Part shown: positions 46,521-57,540 of the stretch, one piece after another | How positions within the stretch are numbered: the first letter of the stretch is position 1 | Layout of the letters: each line of letters begins with the position of its first letter | Assembly: GCF_019175385.1 (NCBI RefSeq) | Contig: NC_083345.1 | Span: 123,073,657 to 123,137,656 of the forward strand | Direction: 5' to 3' | DNA: 64,000 nt | Source: Lycium barbarum | Lineage: Eukaryota; Streptophyta; Magnoliopsida; Solanales; Solanaceae | The notes under the pieces: model-generated | What the model was told of the DNA's origin: nothing | Seen by the model: the letters and a program-made list of their open reading frames with translations, nothing else | Databases searched by the model: none | Position numbers and translations under genes: made by a program

Positions 46521-47856
46521 TTGTGAATACAAGGATTACTATAAGTTCAACAACATTGAAAGAATTTTGTAAACTGTAATTTAATTGGGATATTTGGATT
46601 TAGTCCTTGAGCCTAAGAAGGGGATTGGAAAAATAAAAAAATAGTATCCTTACAAACAATTTTCAGTTCTCTAATTTCATTTGGAGAAAAATCTATTTGC
46701 ATTTGGTTTCTGCTTTCACCTTCTTTGAATATCAAGGGGCCCCGTTAGCTATGGTTTCCTTTTATTCTTTCCTCTTTCCCTATGGATATTCAGTCACAAA
46801 TGAATGACTTCATTGTTATTGTTCCTGAAGTCTATATCTAAGAAAGAAAACTATATAAATTAAAGTTTTTCAAAAGATTTATTATGGCATTTGATTTTAA
46901 TTTTATACGGTTTTTGAGCATTAGTCTTTTGAAATTGTTGTACATGTACATTACTCTATATAAGAAGTGAACAAGCATATAGACGAACACAGCAATGGTA
47001 ATTGTACTATATTCAATGCAAGTTGTACTGTAATGGACCCACTTCATTTAACGAGTACTACTAGGAGACGTTTGCCACCTATATATATTCTTCTCTGTAC
47101 ACGTGTGTTCCACTTCTACTTCGTCATTCCACTTCTAATATATACATCATGTTGGTTGCAGTTTCTTTGTTTGTACTCACAATTTGGTGTGCACACTTTA
47201 ACTTCCTATTTGAATAATGTCTTTTTAGAATTTTTACGCCTATCTCAATAATTGTACCTGTTTTGCATATGCATGGTGTGTTGAATTTTGTCCCTGCTAC
47301 CAACTGATCGTGCAGAATTAAACTATCTTACAAAAAATTTGAGATATCAAAATCGCTGTTAGATGGTCGGGTCTCTCGATTTGCCCTATATTTTTATTTA
47401 AAATCTACGTTAATCTTCTTAATTGTAATAAGTTGACTCTATTTAGCGGGTTTGGCACCTTCTTTTCTAATTCTACCTCTTCTTCACACTACTTAATATT
47501 TTCTTATTCATCCCTATTGAAGTCATGATTAAATGGTCAGACTTTATGATTTGTTTAGCATCACACTAGGTTCATCTTTGTTATATTTACGTGCATGTGC
47601 ATCTTCACTTTATTTTTCTAGATCCGGTCTTTTCATTTGCTTAATTATGAACATTAATACTTCAAAGAATACTTACAGATATTTTGCTTGTTCAATCTGT
47701 AACATGCAATCAAAGCGATGTTACTCGAACTCTTCAAAAATGTCAATGGGTGCGTGTGGATTCTCAAAAAGTAGTGTATTTTTGGAGAATCCGACACGGG
47801 TGTGGCAGCAAAAGTGAAGGGTCCACGCAACTTAGGTCACGAGAAATGCCACGGTA
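46521..47856. other. AT-rich non-coding stretch with a foldback repeat
   Basis: No gene is seen. Bases about 47716-47836 (gatgttactcgaactcttca ... gaagggtccacgcaacttag) form an imperfect inverted repeat of about 120 bp containing ggagaatccgacacgggtgt. Sequence of this kind is widespread in Solanaceae introns and flanks, so I take it as a foldback or MITE-like repeat. Confidence 0.55.
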
Positions 47857-48082
47857 TAACAAACGCCATACCTTTAATCACATACCCTGCAGAGTTGTCA
47901 CGAGTGTACTACAGGGGAGCTATTGTAGCTCTGTTGGTTTATGACATAACAAACGCCAAACCTTTGATCATGTATGTTTCTGGCTAGCAGAGTTGCACCA
48001 TGTTCATGCGAGCATGAACATTGTGATTATGCTGATTGAAAATAAAACTGATCTTGAACAGCTAGTGAAAAAGGAATTATAA
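47857..48082 (+). pseudogene. Rab GTPase fragment
   Basis: The translation from about 47891 reads RVVTS then YYRGAIVALLVYDITNAKPL, a stop, then in another frame WLAELHHVHASMNIVIMLIE and NKTDLEQLVKKEL. These are the central part of Rab small GTPases, with the switch II-following YYRGA, the VYDIT strand and the guanine-binding NKxD motif. Rab11/RabA is the nearest type by eye. P-loop and switch I are missing on the left and the C-terminus is missing on the right. A 30-bp piece (ataacaaacgccatacctt) at 47857 repeats at 47945. No introns are seen within the fragment. Confidence 0.8.
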
Positions 48083-49317
48083 TGAACCAATCATGAAGGT
48101 CAACGAGCTGTTTCAACCGAGGATCACTTGGTCGTAAGGAGGGATTATTCAGTTTAGAGACTGAATATGTCCGTTGGGATGCCTTTCTGACTTTCATTTC
48201 ATTGAAATTGCAGGTGTGGATGACAAAGGGTGATTTAGAATGAATTTGATCCTTCCATGATTCGTCGAAGAAGCTTCTAAATTGAGCCAATGGAGGAGTT
48301 TGGTTTGCACTTATCTTGTGCCTCAGTAAAGTGTTCACATGAGGTTTGTTTAAATTGGTGTTTTGAGTTCATAGTGTGAAAATGTAACATGACGTTGAAC
48401 AGTTTATGGTGGACAATAGCAAGGAAGCTTTTAGACTGTAGCCTGTAATTTTCTCATTGGCACGACTCGCGTGTCATAGTAATAAAAATATATTTTAACC
48501 AAACATTCTTTGCTTCTATGATTTGTTAACTTAATATCATTCCTTCCTTGCTTGCCATTAATCTCCTAATATACATTATATATACAGAGTATATGTAATA
48601 TTTATATATAGCTATACAGAACAAATACATGATCTATACATTGATGATACAATGGGCTACATCGGCTGCAAACTAGATACGTAGACCGTATATATGAGTT
48701 ATTTCCCCAAGTTTTGACCCCCTATATTTGTAATTCAATTCATGCCTTTCCTTCTCATTTTCTTTTAAATTCCAGACAAACAGTTCCTTTTTAGCAATAG
48801 TTCCTAATAGCATCATTTTTTCCAGATATGAAATATATGGTTATCTCCTCACAAGAGATGTTGAAAGAAAACAGAAGTTTTTTCTAGTATAGTCTCTTTT
48901 GGCCTTCTTTTCCTCTCTTTCTTCTGTCCATTCAATTCAATTCTTTTTTTTTTTCTTTTTTTGTCATTTCCCCTATTCTTAAACTTATGTTATCTGTTAG
49001 CCCCTATTCTTTAGCTATTGCTTTTGCGTGTAAATGCTCATAAAATGACATTTTCCAACTTGTATACTAAGGAAATCTGCTTATTTTCCAAGAACATTTT
49101 TCTGGAAAACATTTTCCTTCATACCGAACACATGCACTCTTAAACTTCACTACAGTAAGGAAGAATAACAGGAACGGGGCGGGGGGTGGGGTGGGTGTTG
49201 GGGGAGGGTAAGAAGAAGACAGTATAATTGGGGTCGGGGGAGTTTCTGGAAAAAATAAAAAAAATATAAGAAATAGATGAGAGCTTTTAAAAACAAAACA
49301 AAGCCACATGTCAATTA
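48083..49317. other. non-coding stretch
   Basis: No convincing gene is seen. A minus-strand frame of 103 codons at 48027-48338 has no recognisable domain and overlaps the Rab fragment, so I treat it as chance. Poly-T runs lie near 48945 and a G-rich stretch at 49167-49240. Confidence 0.5.
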
Positions 49318-49530
49318 CTCCCTTTGTCTCACCTTATATAATCATCTTTCCTTTTTAGTCAGTCTTAAAAAGAATGACACTTTAAGCTTTATCTTTTATG
49401 TTTAACGAGATGATTTATAACCACACAAATATCTTTGTCTTGTTTTAGACCACAAGATTCAAAAATCTTCCGTTATTTCTAAAATTTCGTGTCCAGTCAA
49501 ACTACATCACATAAATTTGGACGGAGAGAG
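49318..49530. mobile_element. Stowaway-type MITE
   Basis: The 213-bp element begins CTCCCTTTGTCTCACC and ends TTTGGACGGAGAGAG, with TA on both sides (49316-49317 and 49531-49532). The CTCCCTCCGT-type ends and TA duplication are diagnostic of Stowaway (Tc1/Mariner-derived) MITEs. It has no coding capacity. Confidence 0.85.
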
Positions 49531-49998
49531 TATCAATTAGACTTTTTTCCATGTCATCGCATTTGACACACACGCATTAGGTTTTTATGAGAGATCGTAA
49601 GAGAGGTGTCTAATAGGTACAATTTAAATTGAATTTAGGTGTTCAATATTAACAATGTTTAGTTTAGATGTCTAAATGGCAAGGAAACAGTGCATGTTCA
49701 TAATTTGTATGATGAAGAAAAAATACTTTGACTTAACGTTTTCTGTTGATTTTGATATAGTTAGAATTATTTTCATATCTCCTATAGGCCATAATAACAT
49801 TTGGTATTTTTGAATTTGCAATAGTTAGAATTATTCTCCTGTTTTCTTATTATAAAAGTTCTATGGCGTCAAGCATTATTGTTTATTATGACAAACCTTT
49901 CATTTCCAATGGGAACCTGTCATACGGAAGAGTGAAAATACTTTTCTGCTTTCTATGAAAATTTATTTAAGAATATTCATAGAATTAATTAATCAGAA

Positions 49999-50776
49999 GA
50001 AAGTAACATTAGAAAGGATAAACTAATCGAATTGTAATCAGTTTGCAACTTCGCATTTTTTTTAATGAATAAGAGTTTAAGACAATTGTTGAGAAAAAAT
50101 TAAAATAATAGAGACAAATATAATATTGAAAATCATAAGGGAGACTAATTTTGCCGAACCAATGTAAAGTGGTTTCTAAAATTATCCCAAAGTATAATTA
50201 TCCCTAATTCAAATGTTTCAAGGTGAATTTTAACATATAAGAATAACATGATTTTTGTTACATAACTTATGATACAAATTATCTACCTGACCAATAAAAT
50301 TTTAAATAAATCAACATTTGAACAGTCTCATAATATTCAGTGAATTACTAATAATCTTTATAAAAAAATTGGTTTAAATTATTAGTGTGCATGTCACCCT
50401 ATACAGAAGAGTTCTTTGTTTATCGTTCTCTATTTACTTCAAAAATTTGCAACATAACTTATGAAATAATTTATTTACATGACCAATAATAGTTTAAATA
50501 AATCAACATTTGAAAAGTCTACTATTTTCCAATGAATCACTAATTATAAAGGATGTAAGTGCAGAATTTTGATAGTATAAGGGTAACTACTTAATTGTAA
50601 AACGTGGGAGATATACTAAAAATTGACTCATATTATAGAGGTATTTAATAAAATTAACTCTTTAGATGAATTAGGAAACTTCCTACGTAAGAACATAAAC
50701 CAGTTAGGAATCGGTTAAACTAAAATGATATTAAACAGGAAAAGAACAATTTAGGAAACTATATTACAAAGCTACA
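49999..50776. repeat. duplicated block upstream of exonuclease gene, copy 1
   Basis: This non-coding block starts gaaagtaacattagaaagga and ends attacaaagctaca. It is present again, same orientation, at 57541-59024 with few changes. It has its own internal duplication: cataacttatga...ccaata...aaataaatcaacatttga occurs near 50262 and near 50453. It ends about 180 bp before the exonuclease start codon, so it may include part of the promoter. Confidence 0.88.
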
Positions 50777-50885
50777 GTTAACCCTTTAAATAAATTAGGA
50801 AACTTAACCAAAACCATTTAGGATTCGGGCAAACTAAACTGAAATTAAACAGGAAAAGAATAATTTTAGGAAAAACTTTCTTTAC
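50655..50885 (+). promoter_or_regulatory. tandem duplication in proximal promoter
   Basis: A block of about 105 bp occurs at 50655-50765 and, diverged, at 50778-50880. Shared words are aattaggaaact, aaccatttaggattcggg / aaccagttaggaatcggt, and attaaacaggaaaagaa. The second copy is absent from the duplicated block at 57541-59024 because that block stops before it. Function as promoter elements is inferred only from position. Confidence 0.6.
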
Positions 50886-50920
50886 CCCAATCCAACTCTT
50901 ATTTGGTAACCTAAACAAGT

Positions 50921-50929
50921 ATATATAGG
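50921..50929 (+). promoter_or_regulatory. TATA box of the exonuclease gene
   Basis: The sequence atatatagg lies 27-35 bases before the ATG. A start site 25-30 bases downstream of it would fall at or just before the start codon, leaving almost no leader. Either the leader is exceptionally short or another start site is used. Confidence 0.55.
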
Positions 50930-50955
50930 CGTTACTTTCACAAAATTTTCAAGCG

Positions 50956-51669
50956 ATGGCCGAGATTTACGAAGTCTCTTTCTATGGTGATGAAATTGAA
51001 GTTACCGTCACCAAAGAATCCACAGTCGTTAACGATTGGATTTTGCAAACTGTGCAGACTCATTGTCGTAGACTCCACAAGCTACTCATCGGTCTCGATA
51101 TCGAGTGGCTACCGTGTTTCAAACCAGAGGAAAACCACCCGGTCGCTCTCCTCCAGCTCTGTGTAGGTCGTCGTTGCCTCTTGTTCCAACTCCTCCACAA
51201 AGACGCTGTTCCTGGATTCCTCGTAGACTTTCTCGGGGACCCTAGTTTCAAGTTCGCCGGGGTTGGGGTTACGGAGGACGCTAAGAAACTGCTCCGCGAT
51301 CACAGGCTGTTCGTGGCGAATACTGTGGATTTGAACCGATTGGCGTATTCGGTTTACGGGGAAGAAGTGTATGGGAAGATGCGATTGAAGAGAATGGCGA
51401 AAGAGGCACTTGGGAAAGTAATGGAAAAGCCATTGAATGTAACACTGAGTAAATGGGATGCTGAGGAACTGTGTTATGAACAAGTTGAATATGGTGCTAT
51501 TGATGCTTTTGTTTCGTTTGAGATTGCCAAGAATTTGTTTAATTTAGTGTGGGAAAGAGAGAAAGAGAGTCGTCGTGTTATTAAGAGGGAATATTTGAAT
51601 TGCCATTATCAACCAATGTTGATGGTACAAGATACACAAGGGATGTTTCGAAGACTTGCTTTGTTTTGA
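50956..51669 (+). CDS. Werner-type 3'-5' exonuclease, single exon
   Basis: The 237-residue protein is a DEDDy-family 3'-5' exonuclease, the family of the WRN exonuclease domain and plant WEX, which removes nucleotides from 3' ends of DNA. Visible motifs are Exo I LIGLDIEW (D48, E50), Exo II FAGVGVTEDAKKL (D108) and Exo III YEQVEYGAIDAF (Y179, D183), so all catalytic positions are present. Length is near that of stand-alone plant WRN-exo-like proteins. It has no helicase, signal peptide or membrane span. The ATG is in a favourable context (gcgATGGC) and the N-terminal YEVSFYGDEIEV fits family members. It has no introns. An AATAAA at 51821 could direct polyadenylation. This is the only intact host gene I see. 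Exact paralog identity is uncertain. Confidence 0.93.
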   Translation: MAEIYEVSFYGDEIEVTVTKESTVVNDWILQTVQTHCRRLHKLLIGLDIEWLPCFKPEENHPVALLQLCVGRRCLLFQLLHKDAVPGFLVDFLGDPSFKFAGVGVTEDAKKLLRDHRLFVANTVDLNRLAYSVYGEEVYGKMRLKRMAKEALGKVMEKPLNVTLSKWDAEELCYEQVEYGAIDAFVSFEIAKNLFNLVWEREKESRRVIKREYLNCHYQPMLMVQDTQGMFRRLALF

Positions 51670-51820
51670 TCAATATGAAAAGAAGACATAATATTAGGAA
51701 ACATTGGGAAGTCTTTTGTATTCTTTTTTTGTAATAGTAATATGTACACAGTACACATATTTGTTTAATTTCTTTATGGTTTCTTGAAATTTATACATGA
51801 ATATTGTTGTTGATGCCTCG

Positions 51821-51826
51821 AATAAA
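51821..51826 (+). terminator. possible polyadenylation signal
   Basis: AATAAA lies about 150 bases after the exonuclease stop codon, following T-rich sequence at 51722-51770. It would give a 3' UTR of ordinary plant length. Confidence 0.5.
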
Positions 51827-51829
51827 ATT

Positions 51830-53829
51830 GCAAGTAGTAACAGCCTTTTGTCAAGATAGTGATTTTGGGGTTAAACTAGTTACGTTTTGTTATTATGCTT
51901 GCTCTCAGTGAAACTATAATATCAAAATAAAATATGGGCTAAAAAAGAAAAGAAAAACGAGAACTTCAATTATAGGTTCGAAGTCAAGATAAAACATCTA
52001 AGTTCAAGCTCACGAATGAGGTATAAATCGATGCATTTGCTTGAGAATCGAAGAAACTGATGGAATTTTTGAAACTGGATTTTGGAGTTTCTTGCTGTTA
52101 CTGCCTAACAGGTTTGAAGATATTATACTGCGTTCAGAAAAAGACTTCAACTTGTTTAATTTACTAATTAGACAATTAAAACTGGAAAGTGTACCACATA
52201 AATGATTGGAACAAAAAAAAAAAAAAAATATCCACACTAAAATAAGAATGATTAAAAATTATGTACTTTCACATACCAATTTAAATTGTTGGGCAGTGCT
52301 AAACATGGGCCATGCACGGTAAGTGTAACGATCCAACTGATTGTTTTGAGGTTTAAAATCACTTTTTCTTAGTTGAGATTTCTCATAGCTATACTTGGTC
52401 ATTTCTGACTTGCAGGTATGAATGACACGGGTCCTGAGGGGCTCAGCAGTGTTTTGAAGCACTTGAACTTGAACTAGTACATTAAAGTTTACACAGTCGA
52501 CCAAAGCCAAAATATTGAGTAAACGGACTTATTCATGATTTGAGGTTCATACGATGATTTTGAACTTGCACGTCTGTTAGGATGGGACCTGAAGTGTTCG
52601 GGTGAGGTTCAGATGCCAAAATCCCATTTGAGCTGCACCAATTTTTTTTCTTCTTTCTGGTGCAGCATTTGACCATCACGGTCGAGTGGACTAGAGTTGT
52701 GTTTGCGGAGGGTTGGGGTTGAACCTTCGCAGTCGCAAGAAGTTGTTCATTGTCGCGTCGAGTGCCATGTTGGACTGCTTTTTGCGATTGTGGGCCACTC
52801 TATCGCAGTCATGTAAAAGGCTTCCTTGGCAAGTATAAAATCTGTAATATCATATTTTAATGTTATTTCGTAACCTTTGGGAGTTGTGTTGGGATCGAAA
52901 AAATATGCGGTCATGCGGAAGCTAATCGTTGCAAATCTTGAACACGATAAATTATACGACAAAGAAAAATATACTAAAAGAGACATAATATTTTCCTATG
53001 ATTTGATTAATTGATTTACATATGAAAAACTAATGTAAAGAAAGCATAAAACTATTGAGAGAAAAATTTCCCTCTAAACAAGATTCTTTAATGACTACAT
53101 TTTGAATGCTATTGTATTTTCTAGTTGTAGAAAGGATGTCTTCAATTTATGGAGGTCCAAAACTTTTTTCTCCAAAACAAGTAATAACCAAATATGAAAG
53201 GAGAATTATATTTTCCTTTCAAGAAAAACAAAAATAATTATGGTAATTATCTGAATTTCATTCAAGAGAAAGGTAAAATTCAAGTATGGTAAAAAAAAAG
53301 AAGGGCAAAACCCTAACAAGTTGGAGACTCAATTTTGGGCGATTCAAAAGGAGATTTTTGTCTTAAATTATTGGATGAAGAGAGAGAGAAGAAGAGTGTG
53401 GGATGGGCCGCTAGCTGCAAGTGAAAATATTGGATGAAGAGAGAGAAAAGTGAAGTTAAGCATGTCCAGCCTCATATAACCTCGAAGGCAAATTTCGGTT
53501 TCCAAAATTAAGACAATTAACGTACGACGAATCTTAATGCATAAAACTACAAGGTGTAACAGTAGTCCTGCTCCCGCTCATGCATTGTGGGGATGATGTA
53601 AGGGTGCATAACCTACAAATACGCAATGCATTAGCATTTAGTTTATATTTTTGCAAAAACATTGATCGTAGACTCCAAATTTATACCTGTGAAACTCCCC
53701 CTCCACTCCTAAATGGATCACCTTCAGTAAGTCGGTCCATTTTTGTGGTATGCAACCTAAGAATCCTATGAATAGGCAGAGGAACCTCATCCGATTTGCC
53801 AGGATGCAGTCCAAGTGTGGGGAAAGCTT
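51830..53829. other. non-coding stretch with possible decayed LTR
   Basis: No gene is seen. Bases about 52323-52830 (tgtaacgatccaactgattg ... gggttgaaccttcgcagtcgcaa...) have the less AT-rich, block-like composition of LTRs found in related plants, but no termini or target duplication could be fixed. Bases 53060-53130 weakly resemble 29590-29660. Confidence 0.4.
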
Positions 53830-54474
53830 TGTCACGACCCGACTAGGGGCCGTGACGAGTACCCGATACTTGTACCGAGCACCCCTTATCTATCGTATTA
53901 CCTGTACCTCTTAGCAAGCCGTGTAAACCGAGCCATTTTTTTCCCTTGAACATAAACTAATAAACTCCGTTATTACCTTGTACAACAATATTAACATGCC
54001 AAAACACTATACATATATCTGTACCTGACTGACTGTACGTATCTGTCTACGAGCCTCTAGACATAGTACACTTATACATAGAAAGGGCCGGGGTGCTACC
54101 AAGCCCGAATGTATATGCATAAAATAGTACCGCTGGAGTGAGGCTCCGGAACAACTGGAGCGCTGTCAAGTGCGGCTGGTAGAGCTTCTAAGGATCACGT
54201 CCACCTGTCTGCTGACCTGCGCGGCATGAAACGCAGCGTCCACAAGAAGGGACGTTAGTACGAATAGTGTACCGAGTATGTAAGGCATGGAAGACAATGC
54301 AAGCAATAACATAGAGTGCGATTAATAATATCATGGAGTCACAGGACATATAACGAGGCAAGAAAGTAACCTGTACATAGGAAGGCCCCTTTTTGGGCGG
54401 CTATCATGCATGGCTTGTCTTTCCCTTTTAAAAACGTTTCCCCTCCATGAACGTAGAAAATAGAACTTATATTA

Positions 54475-54760
54475 TGTCGTATCTTGTCGTATCGTGTCCT
54501 ATCGTGCCCTATCGTATCCTATCGTGGCATATCAGGTCGTATCCTATCGTGTCTTATCATGGCATATTATATCGTGTAATGTCATGTCTTACTACAGCAT
54601 GTCGTATCGTGTTATATCATGTCAATGTCATAGTATAGTGTGTCATAGTGTATCATGCCATAGCGTAACTTGTCATATCATAGCATAGCTTATCATATCA
54701 TAGCATAGCTTGTCGTAGCATATCATATCATGGCATAGCGTATCATAGCTTAGCTTTCCG
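54475..54760. repeat. short TATCGTG-type repeats in solo LTR
   Basis: Words such as tatcgtgtcc, tatcgtgccc, tatcatagca and tgtcatatca recur with irregular 10-bp-like spacing. Any open frame through it is a repeat artefact. Confidence 0.75.
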
Positions 54761-54959
54761 TTGAAAATCTTTTCTTGTTCATATATATATAAAAATAGAA
54801 CATGTCATATTGCCGAGGCGTCGGCAGCCGATCCATTTAGCCATAAATACACATCCCGCGTCCGGGACGATATCATGTCATGTAATGCCAACTGATCAGG
54901 TGGATATGCGTGTATAACGCTCTGCCCTTATTCCCATCTTCCCCGTATACATATGCATA

Positions 54960-55150
54960 CATCATGTACATATATCAGCGTCTATAGCGCTCTGAATCTT
55001 TTATCATATACATATACTGGTATCATGTACGTATATCAGCGACTATAGCGTTCTGGATCTTTTATCATATACATATACGTGTATCATATACATATATCAG
55101 CGTCTATAGCGCTCTGGATCTTTCATTGTATACATATACGTATATCATGT
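54960..55150. repeat. 60-bp tandem repeat, 3 copies, in solo LTR
   Basis: The unit contains tatcagcgtctatagcgctc, tggatcttt and atacatatac. It occurs at about 54975, 55035 and 55095. It lies in the LTR part that is unlike the complete gypsy element's LTR. Confidence 0.85.
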
Positions 55151-57540
55151 ACATATTTTATAAACATATATATATCTTATATACATATACATGTCTTATA
55201 TACTTTTACATATCTTATATACATATACATATTTTATATACATATACATATTTCCATTAGAATGGTACAGTACTTATCGTTTGATAATCGGAACGAGGAT
55301 CAAAAGTTTCCTTTGGATTCTACTCCCAAAATAAGTCAAACGGAGCAATAGGGAAAATCCGGGAACAATGGGCCCACCTCGGGTCAAATGAGGCGGCGTA
55401 CCAAATTTATGTACATTATATTTCATGACGTCACTTGTGAGGGTTTTAAGGTAGTCGGGTCATATTTATGCCAGTTCTAGATGTTTAGGAAGTTTCTCCA
55501 ATATTTTACACAATTTCTAATTCAATTCTACTGAATGAAAAAGGGGAAACTTTAAGTGCGGATTCCGGGAAATAGAGTTGTCCCCGAGGCTCGTACCCAA
55601 CTTATTACGTTTAAGACATGCCATAGAAGGAAGGGTGAAGCCTTACATACCTTTTCCGCTTCATACACGTCTCCAAAATCAAGTTTCAAGTTCGCCAAAA
55701 TCTACAATTTGGTCACAATTACCAAATGTTAATTGTAAGGCTTTAAGATTTCAATCTTAACCAATACTTGTCTACAAAAATTTGGGCAGCATCTCCCCTA
55801 TAAATACACCATCCCCAAAATTCAACTTAGCCAATTTTTAATCAACAACAATCCGGGAATTCAACCCGGCCAAACTATCAACACAATGACAACAACCATG
55901 ACTACAAAACACAATATAACACAACTAGTCTTCTTTCCAACATAATGCAATAGCTTTCATTCCAACTTCACATTTCCAAACCAATCTCAATGTTTTTACA
56001 TTCATTACTAATCAAGATCATTACAATATAATTCGGAAGCATTTCATATCGTTTCTACCAAATATTCACAAGATATACAAAATATACAAACTTTCCACCA
56101 AAACCATAATCCATCCAAAACTTCCAATCTTCAATCTACATATTCATAACATATTTCCATCTTCCAATTTCATCAACCATAATCATAATTTGCACCTTAA
56201 TAATTTCATTTTCATAATTACATAAATCTACCATAAAATCACAAAACTTCTCATAACCACTTAACAACCAATCTTTCATGCCAATATGAACTATTATCCT
56301 TCCAAATTCACCAACTAACATAATAATTCACATTTAAAACTCCACTTCTATAATTACATAAAAACTTCATTAAAATCACATAATTTCCTATAACTATTTC
56401 CAATAATTTTCCATGCCAACTTGAACCATTTTCTTCCATTTCCAATATAAATTTCACCATAACCACAACTAGAATACAACATAAAATTCAACTCATACTA
56501 TTTATACAACAATATACATATATGTCCACTTACATATATGCACACCCACTTTGTAAACTTCCATATTTTCATAAATTCTACTCATTTCTACATACTACAA
56601 CATAAACCAACCTTCATAACATAATAAAAAAGGATTAATTCTTACCTTTTTCTACAATCTTTTTCACTTGACCAAGTTGTCAACTTGAAGAAACAAGTGC
56701 TCTTTCTTCCAAAATAATTACACTAAGTTGTAAAGGACCCTTGAATTAGTAGAAATACCACAAGAAAATAATTTTTGGAGAAAGATTTCAAAGGGTCAAT
56801 TTTTCAAGAGCTTGGCCGTATGGCCCTTTTAATTTGCTCTTCTTTGCTTTGTTTTTCATCTTCTAAATTTCTCTTGAAAGTTCCATGACTAAGACTCCCT
56901 TTATATTTAATTTGTCACATGGAAAATAATTAAAACCCATGGACTTGGGTCCTCTTTTATGGACCATGGCCGGATGGCCCCTATTGGGCCTGATTTTTCT
57001 CTTCATTTTTTTTTTGGGCCAACTCGGTTGGTCCCGAGTTGGGCCTAGCCCACTGACCTTTCGACCTTAAAACGTCCATATCTCCTTGCACCGACGTCAC
57101 CTGAGAACCCACGACCTATGGTTGGAAAGCTAATTCAATTATCTACAACTTCTATTTCTTGGTATTTTTCCAAATTCCAAACTTATAATACCGTGTTTGC
57201 CCCTAGAAGTCAGATCACCCGAAAACGTTTTCTTAAAAATATTCGTTTGGATGACTTCCACTTTGATTTGACCCAAGGGTCCTTCTTGAGTTGTGTTTAA
57301 CTTCACATATGTGATTCATATGACTTTTCAGATGTCCAAAAAAAAATCTCAATGTGTGGGCCCCACCTCAGCTTACAAATAATCCGACGTAAAAAAAAAT
57401 ACGGGATATAACAAGCTTCATAAGTCCAGACCTATAATGACACAAATAATCACTGAGTGAAAAAATAAATTACACACAGTCTATAAGACTACACCACTGA
57501 TTTATAACATGTACCATGAATGCACATGGTAAGCCGTAGA

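Larger units (their letters stand above)
53830..57413 (-). mobile_element. solo LTR, related gypsy subfamily
   Basis: The 3584-bp LTR, TGTCACGACCCG...GATATAACA, has exact 5-bp duplications agctt at 53825-53829 and 57414-57418. The right two-thirds (from about 55540) closely follows the LTR of the 5284-16599 element, while the left third is different and holds its own tandem repeats. It is a solo LTR: no primer site, polypurine tract or coding region. Orientation is set by comparison with the complete element. Confidence 0.92.

Noticed and set aside
48027..48338. 103-codon minus-strand frame as a gene
   Set aside because: It overlaps the Rab fragment, has no domain, and no start or promoter signal supports it.
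51060..51483. Minus-strand ORFs opposite the exonuclease
   Set aside because: They arise from the coding bias of the exonuclease on the other strand and lack any domain.
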